64,000 nucleotides of DNA, taken from contig NZ_JAGGMM010000002.1 of NCBI RefSeq assembly GCF_017875315.1, positions 434,001-498,000 on the forward strand, given 5' to 3'. Source of the DNA: Methanomicrobium sp. W14 (GTDB lineage: Archaea; Halobacteriota; Methanomicrobia; Methanomicrobiales; Methanomicrobiaceae). Position 1 is the stretch's first letter. Every line of letters begins with the position of its first letter. The translations under genes were made by a program, and so were the position numbers. Below the pieces are notes generated by a model. It ran no database searches. It was not told where the DNA came from and saw only the letters and a list, made by a program, of their open reading frames with translations. Positions 17,154-26,665 of the stretch are shown here, piece by piece.

Positions 17154-20100
17154 ATGAAAAAAGCTGTTATTTTTGTATTGATGGTAATATCTTTATCTTT
17201 TTTTATTGCCGGCCCTGTGTCTGCTCTTGAAGATTCAGAGGTTATAATGTCTTCTGACAGCATCTGGATTGTAGCAGGGGGGTCTTCTGCTGATATAACA
17301 GTATCTTTGACGAATTCATCCTGTCAGATATCAAATGTCGATTTTTCATGCACGAATTCGGATGTTTACGGGGATGTTTCATTAAATAGTGCCACCAGTT
17401 CTCCTTTTTCAACTACTTTTTCGTCCACAAAAAGCGGTACCGCCTATATTCAGGCAAAAATAAGTTATACTGACGCAAACGGCACGGCAGGGGAGATAAC
17501 TAAGACTATTGCCCAGGAAATAGATCATGCCGAACCTGACAGAATTCTTAACGTGAGCTATTCCAACGAAGTGACGGTGAATGAGGTTACTTTGGTAATA
17601 ATAAGAATGGCTGATGAGTACGGAAATCTTATAGACAGCAGGTATGAAGATGATCTGGGTCTGACCCCTGAATCGGTTGATATGTACTGCAGCCCATCCG
17701 ATTCATACTTTTATGACGGGTCGGATTATACACTTAATTATGCAGTGGCATACGTAAACAGCACAGGTGCTGCTGCAATAAACTACAGAGTCTCAAAGAC
17801 CCCCGGTGACAATATATTCACTTTCTACCCCCCGAATGATATAAAATACCAGAGCAGGACTATAGAGGGGGTTTCAAACGGAGAGCCTTTTTCAATAGTT
17901 GCAGGTGTCAATCCCAACAATGATGAAGTACCGTATCTTCCGGCAGACGGGGAGAGCAAATTCTACATAACGTATTACCTGGAGGATGAGTTCGGAAATC
18001 CCGCCGGAAACAGGACAGTTCACATATCCAGTTCTAATATCAATGATGAACCTTTTGACAGGACTTCCAATTCCAACGGAGAAGTTATGATATCATACGG
18101 ACCGTCGTCCGTAAAAGGCCTTGTAACTCTCAGTGCATATTCGGTTGACAATGAATCGGTGAGTGTTGATACCCGGTTAATGTTTGACAGTACTGACCCG
18201 GTTGATATGCTTCTAACAGCAAACCCTGAGGTTATGCCGAGTCATGAGGTCGCAACCGAAAAGACTTCTTCCATCCGTGCGAAGGTGATAGACGAGAAAG
18301 GAAACCCGGTAAGAGGTGAAGTGGTGTCGTTCTTCATTAAAAGCGGCTCATATCCTGATTACCAGACAGAAGGGCCTTCTTTGTCTTCAGATTCGGCAGA
18401 GACCGACGAGGACGGTCAGGCAATTGTCTATTTTACACCTGGTTCGTTTATAAAGGACACAAACAGTCCTTTATACAATGCACTCGGGTCCGCAAACTGT
18501 ACTGTGGGTGCAAAATGGAACACTACAGAAAGGGACGTCAAAGTAGAATGGAAAAACTACCCTTATCTTTCTGTTGAAACCAGCGTAAGCAACGAGACAG
18601 TCGAGGTCAATAAAACGGTTGATGTGACCGTAACCCTTAAAGGCGACGGCTGGGCGCTTCAGCCTGATCCAATTGACGTAATGCTCTCGGCCGACCGTTC
18701 AGGAAGTATGCTCGAGGATTATCCCGACAGGATGGTCGATGTAATGGACGCCATGAAGGAGTTCAATTCTGCAATGAGTGAGGGGCGCGACAGGGTAGGA
18801 CTTACGACTTTCGGGACAAAGGGAATTGCTAACATATTGGGTTATTATTATTACTACTGGGCTGGCATAGACAACATCAGGTCTGACGATTTATCGTATA
18901 TTGCTGAAAACTACCCTGGCAATAACCGCTATTATTCGGATTACGCGACACTTGATCTCTCATTAACTACCGACCACAGCAAAGTGGAAGATGAGATTGA
19001 CAATATAGTGCCTTTAAGCGGAACACCTATGAGAAAAAGCATTTATCTCGCGATAAAAGAACTTGTTGATAATCCAAACAGCAATTCAAAAGCAGTCCGG
19101 GCGGTTGTTGTCCTTTCAGACGGTGACTACAACTATTACGGGGACCCGCTTGCAAGAGGTTACGGTTCGACAAGCAGAGCTGATTCATTTGGAGATTTAA
19201 CGCATAATTATTACAGATTTACTGACATACCGAGTTCCCGGCAGGATATGACGGAATATGCCAGTGCCAATAATATTACTATTTACTCAATAGCTTTCGG
19301 CTCAGGTCTGTCGTCAGACGGGGTATATACACTTGAGCAGCTTGCGGAAAGGACAGGGGGCACTTATTATGCCGCAAACTCTGCGAACATAAACGATGTA
19401 TACCGTGAAATTGCCGGTGACCTGAAAAGAGATGCAGGTGTAAATACCGTAATGGACCTTGATTTCAGCAATGTCGAAATAAACAATGTTACAGTCTCAA
19501 ACAGCCCGGATAACCCTGCGCTTTCGTACGTGTACGCGTATGATGAATCAACAGTAATCGGTAAGGTAAATTCAACGGCTATAGTTATTCCGAGATATAC
19601 CGAAGATGACACCGATGACTGGAATTCCGACAGAGCACTTAATTTCGATGTGGGTACTATCAGGCTGAACGAGACATGGAGTACAACGTTCAGGCTGAAA
19701 GTGCTAAAGGGCGGAAACATAAATCTTTTCGGTCCGGATTCTACTATCACATTCAATAACGGAAGCGACTCACTTTCCCTTCCCAGGACTTATGTGACTG
19801 CCATATACAACCTTTCCTCAATTGGAATCAATTTTAAGGACCTCAAAGTCTCAAATCTTCATGTTACAAATACAGGCGAGATTACAAAAGTATTGAATCT
19901 TGAATGGACTCTTTATTATTCGGGGGAATATTCCGCTGAACAGGAACTTTATTACTTAAGGGAAGGCGACGATGTATGGATCCCGTTTGAAACCATGGGT
20001 TCTGTACAGGGTCCTCTGGTCAGTAATAAAACAGAAGATGCAAGTCTTGTGGTAAGCGACCTTGTGCCCGGGTATTACACCATAAGAGTACATGCAAAAT

Positions 20101-20186
20101 CGGCTGATACTGCCGATTCGACTGCAGAACTTGACCATCCTGTTCTGATAGGAAACAGCAGCGCCTCATATATAAGAATAGAATAA
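17154..20186 (+). CDS. Large secreted von Willebrand factor A-domain protein
   Basis: 1010 residues from ATG 17154. That start is preferred to the upstream TTG 17118 because it has a Shine-Dalgarno (GGAGAG) and begins a clean signal peptide MKKAVIFVLMVISLSFFIAG with cleavage after VSA. Two or three Ig-like (Big-1 type) domains fill about residues 110-470. A VWA domain spans about 500-760. Its MIDAS motif is DRSGSM, and it continues with GRDRVGLTTFG, the PLSGTPM loop and VVVLSDGDYNYY. The final 240 residues are beta-rich adhesion-like modules. No C-terminal anchor, sortase or PGF signal is present, so it is released or held non-covalently. A role in metal-dependent adhesion is inferred. Confidence 0.82.
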   Translation: MKKAVIFVLMVISLSFFIAGPVSALEDSEVIMSSDSIWIVAGGSSADITVSLTNSSCQISNVDFSCTNSDVYGDVSLNSATSSPFSTTFSSTKSGTAYIQAKISYTDANGTAGEITKTIAQEIDHAEPDRILNVSYSNEVTVNEVTLVIIRMADEYGNLIDSRYEDDLGLTPESVDMYCSPSDSYFYDGSDYTLNYAVAYVNSTGAAAINYRVSKTPGDNIFTFYPPNDIKYQSRTIEGVSNGEPFSIVAGVNPNNDEVPYLPADGESKFYITYYLEDEFGNPAGNRTVHISSSNINDEPFDRTSNSNGEVMISYGPSSVKGLVTLSAYSVDNESVSVDTRLMFDSTDPVDMLLTANPEVMPSHEVATEKTSSIRAKVIDEKGNPVRGEVVSFFIKSGSYPDYQTEGPSLSSDSAETDEDGQAIVYFTPGSFIKDTNSPLYNALGSANCTVGAKWNTTERDVKVEWKNYPYLSVETSVSNETVEVNKTVDVTVTLKGDGWALQPDPIDVMLSADRSGSMLEDYPDRMVDVMDAMKEFNSAMSEGRDRVGLTTFGTKGIANILGYYYYYWAGIDNIRSDDLSYIAENYPGNNRYYSDYATLDLSLTTDHSKVEDEIDNIVPLSGTPMRKSIYLAIKELVDNPNSNSKAVRAVVVLSDGDYNYYGDPLARGYGSTSRADSFGDLTHNYYRFTDIPSSRQDMTEYASANNITIYSIAFGSGLSSDGVYTLEQLAERTGGTYYAANSANINDVYREIAGDLKRDAGVNTVMDLDFSNVEINNVTVSNSPDNPALSYVYAYDESTVIGKVNSTAIVIPRYTEDDTDDWNSDRALNFDVGTIRLNETWSTTFRLKVLKGGNINLFGPDSTITFNNGSDSLSLPRTYVTAIYNLSSIGINFKDLKVSNLHVTNTGEITKVLNLEWTLYYSGEYSAEQELYYLREGDDVWIPFETMGSVQGPLVSNKTEDASLVVSDLVPGYYTIRVHAKSADTADSTAELDHPVLIGNSSASYIRIE

Positions 20187-20284
20187 GAAAAAATTTTCAA
20201 AGGATAATTCTTTTTCAGAGCATGATTTTTTGACGAAAACAGATATCTGAAAAACTCATATCTTCCGTATAAATTTAAAATAAA

Positions 20285-20356
20285 CGGGTCCAGCGGGAAT
20301 TGAACCCGCGTCTTTGGGTTCGAAGCCCAAAAGGATGTCCTCTACCCTATGGACCC
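20285..20356 (-). tRNA. tRNA-Arg(TCG)
   Basis: 72 bases. The acceptor stem GGGTCCA/TGGACCC has discriminator G. The anticodon stem TTGGG/CCCAA holds the loop CTTCGAA with anticodon TCG. The T arm GCGGGTTCAATTCCCGC is perfect. CCA is not encoded and no intron is present. Confidence 0.95.
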
Positions 20357-20421
20357 TGCCTTTATATATTGATTTGACAACTGGAAAAAAGTTTGTTATT
20401 TGAAATGAAAAGAAAATGAAA

Positions 20422-20856
20422 TTATTTGAAAATCCCGGCCTTTAAGAGTTCGGCCCCGTTGTTTCTTATTCTTTTTATAGCCTCTTTTACCTGGTCGACA
20501 CGGAGTATCAGAACGGCAGCCTCTTTTCCGGAGTATGCATAGGCGTACTCGATGTTTATATCGGCTTCACCGAGAATTTTTGCGGTCTCGTAAAGGCCGC
20601 CGGGTTCGTCTTTCATGTTTACTGCAATTACGTCGGTAAACGAGACCATAAAGCCCATGTCGGCAAGTTTTTTAAGTGCAGACCCGGGTTTGTCAACCAG
20701 AAGGCGGACTACCCCGAATCCTTTTGCTTCTGCAATGGAAAACGCAAATATGTTTATTTTCTCATCTTCGAGAGCTCCTGCAATTGCAGCAAGTCTTCCG
20801 GGTTTATTCTCGGAAAAAACGGAGATCTGCTTTATAATATAATCACTTTCAACCAT
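20422..20856 (-). CDS. Tandem ACT-domain protein, probable aromatic-ligand sensor
   Basis: 144 residues: two ACT domains in series (about 7-70, KQISVFSENKPGRLAAIAGAL; about 75-140, VIAVNMKDEPGGLYETAKIL). Both carry the Pro-Gly-rich ligand-binding turn. Such stand-alone double-ACT proteins bind amino acids and regulate enzymes allosterically. It is the last gene of a minus-strand operon with two phenylacetate-CoA-ligase-like genes, two bases after the stop of the nearer one. ACT partners of this kind accompany archaeal paaK genes, which suggests feedback control by phenylalanine or other aromatic amino acids (inference). Confidence 0.85.
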   Translation of the reverse strand: MVESDYIIKQISVFSENKPGRLAAIAGALEDEKINIFAFSIAEAKGFGVVRLLVDKPGSALKKLADMGFMVSFTDVIAVNMKDEPGGLYETAKILGEADINIEYAYAYSGKEAAVLILRVDQVKEAIKRIRNNGAELLKAGIFK

Positions 20857-20858
20857 TT

Positions 20859-22163
20859 TCAGATATTCCTCCTGTCAATGACTCTTTTTGCCTTGCCCTC
20901 AAATCTCGGAAGTGAGTTCGGCGCCATAATCTCGACACCGGCACTGACGTTAAGGGAGTTTTTGAGCGTATGTGACACTTTTCTTTTTATGTCCATTAAA
21001 TCATTAATCTTATCGGAGAAGAATTCCTGTTTCAGCTCGACCTGTACAAGCATGTTGTCAAGTGTTCCTTCTCTTTCGACGATTATCATAAAGTTCTGGC
21101 CTGACACTTCCGGGATGCTCATCAGTGCGTGTTCTACCTGTGACGGGAAGACGTTTATTCCCCTTATTATGAGCATGTCATCGACCCTTCCGCTGAGGCG
21201 CCCGATTCTCGGGTGCGTTCTTCCGCACGGGCAGACGGATTCGTCAAGGTATGTAATATCTCCGACGCGGTACCTGATAATGGGAAGAGCCTCTTTCTGG
21301 AGAATCGTCATTACAAGTTCTCCCCTCTCCCCGGGCTGAAGGTTTTCGCCGGTTTCAGGGTCGATAACCTCGGTGTATGCGATATCTCCCCATATGTGGA
21401 TGCCGTTGTGTTCTGAACAGTCGCAGAACATAGGGCCTGAAAGTTCGGATGTGCCGAAGATGTTGTGTGCACATACTCCCATCTTCTTTTGGATATGGTT
21501 CCTCATCTCATCGGACCATGGTTCTGCACCTAAAACGGCAGTTTTCAGTTCAGTATCGTTTTTGATGGAAATGCCCATCTTTTCCGCGACTTCGTCTATG
21601 TGATTGAGATAGGACGGTGTGCATGCTATTGCAGTTACTTTCAGGTCCTGCATCAGCTCAATTTGCCTTTCCGTATTCCCCACACTTGTAGGAACGACGG
21701 TTGCACCGATTCTTTCTGCGCCGTAATGCAGTCCGAGGCCCCCGGTAAAAAGCCCGTAGCCGTATGAGACCTGCATGACATCCCCCCTTCCGAGTCCGCA
21801 TGCGGTAAGTGAGCGTGCAACAGAGTTTGTCCAGATGTCAAGATCCTTCTGGGTATAACCGACAACTGTAGGTTTTCCGGTAGTCCCTGATGATACGTGA
21901 TATCTTACAAGCTCGTCAGTTGACGCCGTGAATATTTTGTTTGGGTAATTGTCGCGCAGATCGGTTTTGTACATGAAAGGAAGCTTTTTTACGTCTTCAA
22001 GAGACCTGATGTCGTCAGGGTGGACTTTACCCTCCTTCATTCTGTTGTGGTAAAACTCTGAAAAACTGTACAGTCTGCAGATAAGTGTCTTGAAATATTT
22101 GTACTGGAGCTTTTTCAGCTCGTCTACAGGCATTTCCTCAATTCTGGGGTCCCATGCTCTCAA
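20859..22163 (-). CDS. paaK: Phenylacetate-CoA ligase family enzyme (copy 1)
   Basis: 434 residues. AMP-forming acyl-CoA ligase: carboxylate + ATP + CoA gives acyl-CoA. Visible motifs: the P-loop-like VSSGTTGKPTVVGYTQ (about 91-106), YGYGLFTGGLGLHYGAE, FGTSELSGPMF, the hinge RLSGRVDDMLIIRGINVFPS, and a C-terminal catalytic Lys region LPRFEGKAKRVIDRR. Length is normal for PaaK. The start overlaps the stop of copy 2 by four bases. In methanogens such enzymes may activate exogenous arylacetates, which indolepyruvate oxidoreductase then carboxylates reductively toward aromatic amino acids. That pathway is inference, because no iorAB is in the window. Confidence 0.88.
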   Translation of the reverse strand: MRAWDPRIEEMPVDELKKLQYKYFKTLICRLYSFSEFYHNRMKEGKVHPDDIRSLEDVKKLPFMYKTDLRDNYPNKIFTASTDELVRYHVSSGTTGKPTVVGYTQKDLDIWTNSVARSLTACGLGRGDVMQVSYGYGLFTGGLGLHYGAERIGATVVPTSVGNTERQIELMQDLKVTAIACTPSYLNHIDEVAEKMGISIKNDTELKTAVLGAEPWSDEMRNHIQKKMGVCAHNIFGTSELSGPMFCDCSEHNGIHIWGDIAYTEVIDPETGENLQPGERGELVMTILQKEALPIIRYRVGDITYLDESVCPCGRTHPRIGRLSGRVDDMLIIRGINVFPSQVEHALMSIPEVSGQNFMIIVEREGTLDNMLVQVELKQEFFSDKINDLMDIKRKVSHTLKNSLNVSAGVEIMAPNSLPRFEGKAKRVIDRRNI

Positions 22164-23461
22164 AATTTATCTCCTCTGTTGTCGATTACTCTCTTCGCCT
22201 TGCCTTCAAATCTCGGAAGTGATCCTGGTTCGACAAGTGAAACTTTTGTTCTGAGATTTAATATCTCTTTTAACGAATGAATTATTTTCCTTTGTATTTT
22301 TTCAAGGTCGCAGAGTTCGCCTTTGAAAAACTCTTTTTTGATTTCGACGTCGATTGTCATCTCGTCAAGGTGGTTTATCCTGTCGACGTATACCATGAAC
22401 TGGTCGCCTACCTCGGGGATTGAGCGAAGGACATGCTCTATCTGGGATGGGAAGACGTTTATGCCCCTGATGACAAGCATATCGTCGCTTCTTCCGGTAA
22501 GGCGTGCAATCTTTGCGCCGCGCCCGCACGGGCATTCGTCATCAAGGATCATTGTGATGTCACCTGTCCTGTATCTTAAAAGGGGCATCGCCTCCTTTAC
22601 AAGCGGGGTTACGACGAGTTCACCCTTCTGTCCCGGTTCAAGCACTTCGCAGGTCTCCGGGTCAATGATTTCGATTATGTAGCAGTCATGCCAGAAGTGA
22701 AGACCGTTTCTTTCAGGACATTCGAATGCGGCGCCCGGGCCGTATATCTCGCTCATGCCGTATGAGTCGTATGCGGTTACTCCGAGCTTTTCTTCAAGCG
22801 TTCTGCGCATGTTTTCGGACCAGGGCTCTGCACCGAACATTCCGGTTTTAAACGTCGGAAGGTCGGTCCCCATGCTTTCCGCGACTTCTGACAAGTGCAT
22901 TGCATAACTTGGAGTGCAGTGCATTGCGGTTACGCCGAAGTCGTCTATCATCTCAATCTGGCGTTTTGTGTTTCCGGTCCCGCTCGGGATAACGGTCATC
23001 CCGATTTTTTCTGCGCCGTAGTGAAACCCGAGTCCTCCTGTGAAAAGACCGTAGTTTACGGCATTCTGGAATGTGTCGTCGGCAGTTAAGCCTATCATCG
23101 TCATGTTGCGTGCGATAAGCTCTGACCAGTTGTCAAGGTCTTTTCTGGTGTAGCCGACAACTGTCGGTTTGCCTGTTGTCCCGGATGTTGTGTGGATTCT
23201 TACTATCTCCCTTTTCGGAACGGCAAAAAATCCGAACGGGTATCCTCCCTGGAGATCAGATTTTTTTGTAAAGGGGAGTTTCTGTATGTCCTCTTTTTTC
23301 CTGATGTCATCGGGTTTTATTTTGGATTCGTTCAGCAGTTTCTTATAGAATGGTATGTTTTCAGTCTGTTTTATAGTCCATTTAAGGCGTTTGAGCTGAA
23401 GTTTTTCGAGACTGTCACCGCTTAAGGTCTCTTTCTCTTTGTCCCAGAACATGAATGTCAT
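22160..23461 (-). CDS. paaK: Phenylacetate-CoA ligase family enzyme (copy 2)
   Basis: 433 residues, first gene of the operon. Same motifs as its neighbour: HTTSGTTGKPTVVGYTR, YGLFTGGLGFHYGAEKIG, YGMSEIYGPGAAFECP, RLTGRSDDMLVIRGINVFPS and LPRFEGKAKRVIDNRG. The two proteins are alike along their whole length, so they arose by tandem duplication. They differ in the acid-binding pocket region around SEIYGPGAAFE versus SELSGPMFCD, which suggests different aryl acids. Upstream is an odd stretch with repeated ATGGTATG/ATGGCATG units (23464-23486), possibly an operator. An internal ATG nine bases in is an alternative start. Confidence 0.88.
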   Translation of the reverse strand: MTFMFWDKEKETLSGDSLEKLQLKRLKWTIKQTENIPFYKKLLNESKIKPDDIRKKEDIQKLPFTKKSDLQGGYPFGFFAVPKREIVRIHTTSGTTGKPTVVGYTRKDLDNWSELIARNMTMIGLTADDTFQNAVNYGLFTGGLGFHYGAEKIGMTVIPSGTGNTKRQIEMIDDFGVTAMHCTPSYAMHLSEVAESMGTDLPTFKTGMFGAEPWSENMRRTLEEKLGVTAYDSYGMSEIYGPGAAFECPERNGLHFWHDCYIIEIIDPETCEVLEPGQKGELVVTPLVKEAMPLLRYRTGDITMILDDECPCGRGAKIARLTGRSDDMLVIRGINVFPSQIEHVLRSIPEVGDQFMVYVDRINHLDEMTIDVEIKKEFFKGELCDLEKIQRKIIHSLKEILNLRTKVSLVEPGSLPRFEGKAKRVIDNRGDKF

Positions 23462-23600
23462 AGTATGGTATGCTATGGCATGGCATGAAGATTTTGGTAT
23501 ATCATGATATAAAAGCGGTTACCGGTTTGTACCAGTTCCAAAAAATCTTTTATCAGGTTATTTTATACAGTAGACTCATTCTGGAAATTTTCAGAAGTTC

Positions 23601-23610
23601 TATATATTTA
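23601..23610 (+). promoter_or_regulatory. TATA box of the orphan solute-binding protein gene
   Basis: TATATATTTA ends 20 bases before ATG 23631. No Shine-Dalgarno intervenes, so the transcript is probably leaderless or nearly so. Confidence 0.5.
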
Positions 23611-23630
23611 TTAAACCCAAAATTTTCAGC

Positions 23631-24467
23631 ATGGACAAAAAATTTCTGGCTGTATTAATTCTTGGTGTGATTTTTGCGGCGGCTGCTTTTGCCGGGTGTA
23701 CGGGGACGCAGAATACGCCGAATTCAGGCAACGCTACTATTGCCGGCACTGAAAATGCCACCGGCGGGACACCTGCCGCTGGTGAAACACCTGTATATAT
23801 TGTTGGTATAGACGGCGACTACCCGCCTTATTCATATATCAACAGCGATGGCAGTGCAGAGGGTTTTGATGTTGATTCGGTTAAGTGGATCGCCGATAAA
23901 ATGGGCTTTGCTGTTAAGATAAAGCCCCTCGCATGGGACGGGATAATTCCCGCACTTCAGGCGGGAAAGATTGATATTGTCTACTCGGGCATGTCAATAA
24001 CTGACGAACGCCTTGAAAAGGTAAACTTTTCAGAGCCCTACTGGACAGTGAACCAGGCTGTTGCGGTAAAGAACGGCTCATCCGTTACAATGGATGACAT
24101 AAAGGAGGGAAAGGCTGTTATCGGCACGCAGAGAGGGTGTACTGCCGCTGAATGGATTACGACAAACCTTGTTGATACAGGGATAATGCCGTCTGAAAAC
24201 CTTAAGCTGTATGAAAACTTCCCGCTTGCAGTGACTGACCTTGAAAACGGTCGTATTGATGCGGCAATGTATGATACGCCTGTTGTAATCGAGTCTATTC
24301 AGGGCAAGAACGCTGTCAAGCTTGGAACAATAGACACTGATGAAAAATACGGCGTTGCTATAAGAAAAGATGACACTGAGCTCCTGTACACTATGAACGA
24401 GGGTCTTGACAAGCTGATGGCCGACCCTTACTGGCAGGAATTAATCGACAAGTATAACCTTGAATGA
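23631..24467 (+). CDS. Amino-acid-type ABC solute-binding lipoprotein (orphan copy)
   Basis: 278 residues. Lipoprotein signal with lipobox AAFAGC (Cys23), then a Thr/Asn/Gly-rich linker. A family-3 periplasmic binding domain follows from about residue 55: VGIDGDYPPYSYINSDGSA, GFDVDSVKWIADKM, LAWDGIIPALQAGKIDIVY, SGMSITDERLEKVNFSEPYW. It binds polar amino acids or related acids and hands them to a membrane permease. No permease or ATPase adjoins it. It is a close paralogue of the binding protein at 29.2-30.0 kb and could share that transporter. Confidence 0.88.
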   Translation: MDKKFLAVLILGVIFAAAAFAGCTGTQNTPNSGNATIAGTENATGGTPAAGETPVYIVGIDGDYPPYSYINSDGSAEGFDVDSVKWIADKMGFAVKIKPLAWDGIIPALQAGKIDIVYSGMSITDERLEKVNFSEPYWTVNQAVAVKNGSSVTMDDIKEGKAVIGTQRGCTAAEWITTNLVDTGIMPSENLKLYENFPLAVTDLENGRIDAAMYDTPVVIESIQGKNAVKLGTIDTDEKYGVAIRKDDTELLYTMNEGLDKLMADPYWQELIDKYNLE

Positions 24468-24709
24468 CCTGAATGCATGATAGTGCAGATTTCTGCATTA
24501 AAATTTTTTTTAAAGTTTTAAAAATTAAATACAGTTCCTTTTCTTTGCCGTTAATCCCGTAAATTTTTGTTTTTTCTGTGGTTTTCCGCAACCTGCAGAC
24601 AGGCAGGAAAAAATAAGACCGGTCCGGTGTGCAGGTCTTCATGGATTCGGGAGTGTTTGTCCTGATTTTCCTTTATTGTCCCAAAAAACGTTAATTATTA
24701 TCCATTATC
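24468..24709. other. Intergenic stretch between convergent genes
   Basis: Only T-rich and A-rich tracts (24500-24530) that could terminate transcription of the binding-protein gene; nothing else is seen. Confidence 0.3.
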
Positions 24710-25966
24710 TTACTGTCTTTTGTTTCTTTTGCAGTCCGCCTGCACTACAGCGTATAAGACAAGAACGGATACTATGCACATTACCGCCGAAAATCCAGGA
24801 GAAGTTTTGCCTGAAGTCAATCCGCCTGAAAGGTTATTTTTTTCCGCATTTTTTTTGGCATAAACCAGTTCAGACCTGAATGAAGGGTAATCGGACTTTA
24901 AGACTGCCATGTTATCACCGTCGATGCATGCACCTGATGCTGTTTTGGGTATGGTTACGTTTGCTGTCTCTTCGGTTTTTGGGTTAAAGAGTATTATTTC
25001 CGATTCGGAGAGGCTTTCTGAATATACCCACCCGATGTTTTTTCCGTCTGTAAATGGTGAGCTTATATACTCTGACGCCTTTTTATCTTCTTCTGAATAA
25101 CTGCCAGTGTAATTTCCCGTTTTAGGATTCAACAGGTAGCTTTTGTTTTCCGAAATTTTGTACAGGGAGGGTTCGGTGAACCTGCCGGAGATTTTGTTGT
25201 CTTTATCATCAAATACCACGGTGTTTTTGAAGTACACTGCATAGTCACCTTTCATGTCGTAATCAGATACAGCGGAGTTGCTGTTGTTTATGCCGGCCTC
25301 AAACTCACAGACTACGGTGTTTTTGCGGCTGCTGATGTTGTACAGGCTGAGGTTCTCTCCTGCGTAAAGGATATTACCGCTGTCATACCTGACACCTGCA
25401 GGGTCAAACAATTCATTTAGGGACATTATCTTTTCAGACCTGTTTTCAGGGATAATGTATGTATACAGCGTTGTATTCAGTCCGTTCTCAACGGAATAGA
25501 GTATGCTGTTTTCGCTTATTTTAGGCCACTCTGCATTTATGTTTAAATAAGGTGCTGTTTTTGTGCCGTCTGAGAGGTCCATCAGGTAAACCGTGTTCCG
25601 GCTGTCTGTTTCATCTTCCGGGGCTGTGAATTCCATACCTGTGGTTTCAAACCATACTGCATAGTTTCCTGAAATGTCGTCACCTGTAAGTGTCATGTTC
25701 TGGGCCGGAGTACCTGCTATTGCGGTGGTCTCTGATGAAATATTGTATATTGCGACATCATTTCCCTTTGAGCTGATGTTATCGTTTGCAAGCAGAAATA
25801 TTATGTTTCCACCTGATATTTCAGGACTGTCTGCGGAAAAACTGCTGTTGTTATAGACCTCAATTAGGCTCCACTGTGGGCCTGCAGCGGCAGAAACAGT
25901 AAATATTGCAGTCGCAAGTAATACACAACACACAAAGATCATGATTTTTCCGGCAGTCTCTTTCAT
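24710..25966 (-). CDS. Secreted propeller-like protein with PGF-CTERM-type tail
   Basis: 418 residues. Signal peptide at 1-28 (cleavage after VSAAA). The body consists of repeated short units of the type SGNYAVWFE, ENSILYSVE, SGNILYAGE, KGDYAVYFK and DGKNIGWVY, each followed by a structural ...YNIS or ...LYKIS strand. This is the pattern of TolB-like beta-propeller blades. Many N-x-S/T sequons indicate glycosylation. The C-terminus has SPGFSA, a hydrophobic helix and a basic end (KRNKRQ), matching a PGF-CTERM archaeosortase signal. Probably a surface-exposed sensor or binding protein; ligand unknown. It converges with the upstream binding-protein gene. Confidence 0.7.
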   Translation of the reverse strand: MKETAGKIMIFVCCVLLATAIFTVSAAAGPQWSLIEVYNNSSFSADSPEISGGNIIFLLANDNISSKGNDVAIYNISSETTAIAGTPAQNMTLTGDDISGNYAVWFETTGMEFTAPEDETDSRNTVYLMDLSDGTKTAPYLNINAEWPKISENSILYSVENGLNTTLYTYIIPENRSEKIMSLNELFDPAGVRYDSGNILYAGENLSLYNISSRKNTVVCEFEAGINNSNSAVSDYDMKGDYAVYFKNTVVFDDKDNKISGRFTEPSLYKISENKSYLLNPKTGNYTGSYSEEDKKASEYISSPFTDGKNIGWVYSESLSESEIILFNPKTEETANVTIPKTASGACIDGDNMAVLKSDYPSFRSELVYAKKNAEKNNLSGGLTSGKTSPGFSAVMCIVSVLVLYAVVQADCKRNKRQ

Positions 25967-26068
25967 TATGCTGTATCTTCAGCCGGGAGTTATAAAATGT
26001 TTTTCAATTTTTGAAATCTCCTTTTCAGAAAACGTAAGGAAAAAAAAGTAAACGTAGTATTCATTATT

Positions 26069-26230
26069 CTACGGAAATTCATTAGTATGCTGAAAGGATA
26101 ATTCGTTTTGAGGTATTTGCGGCTGCGCAGGCATTGCAAATGCAATTCCTGCCAGAAGTGTCACTGCAGACAGAAGTGCCAGGATTGCAATGTGTGCATA
26201 AAATCTTTTGTGAAATAATCTGTTTTTCAT
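26069..26230 (-). CDS. Short secreted or membrane-anchored protein, 53 residues
   Basis: ATG 26230 to TAG 26071-26069. It begins MKNRLFHKRFYAHIAILALL, a basic start and a 20-residue hydrophobic helix. A possible signal-peptidase site follows (GIAFA), then a short Pro/Gln/Asn-rich tail (MPAQPQIPQNELSF). GGAG 11 bases upstream could serve as Shine-Dalgarno. No homologous family is recognised. The signal-like helix and clean start argue for a real gene, but the length makes this uncertain. Confidence 0.45.
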   Translation of the reverse strand: MKNRLFHKRFYAHIAILALLSAVTLLAGIAFAMPAQPQIPQNELSFQHTNEFP

Positions 26231-26375
26231 AGATATTTTCGCTCCGCTTTTATGTATCGGGCGTTATTTCAAGAGAGCTTTCACTGGTTATTTTTATTGT
26301 TTCAAGCGTATTGTTCCTCTCTAGATATATGAGAATCAGAAAAATTTACCTGGGATTTCAGGGTGACAGCCGGTA

Positions 26376-26652
26376 ATGGAAAGGAACAGAGGCAAGCATC
26401 AGATAGTTTACGACATACTGGCAATAGTCCGTTCAAACAGTAAACGGGGTAAAGTATACGCCGCTTTTAAGGCAGTCAGACCTTTTTTCAGTGAGTTTTT
26501 CAAGGTATTATGACGAACTGCTAAAAAAAGGGTTCATCCGTGAAGATACCGATGATAAGGGAAGAAAATTTATATTCATATCCGAAAAGGGAATTAAATA
26601 CCTTGAAAAATACAGGCTTTTTATAGAAATTCTGGACGAATTTGACCTTTGA
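26376..26652 (+). pseudogene. Winged-helix DNA-binding protein gene, frameshifted
   Basis: Reading from ATG 26376 gives MERNRGKHQIVYDILAIVRS and stops at 26513. The remaining part of an archaeal winged-helix domain (HTH_45-like) continues in the next frame: SFSRYYDELLKKGFIRED, then FIFISEKGIKYLEKYRLF to the TGA at 26652. The shift corresponds to one extra base near the T6 run at 26483-26488. Fused in silico, the product is about 91 residues, the normal size of these small regulators. It is either a decayed gene or a sequencing error in a homopolymer. It would lie just before the convergent ABC-transporter operon. Confidence 0.65.
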
Positions 26653-26665
26653 CTTTTTTTTATTT

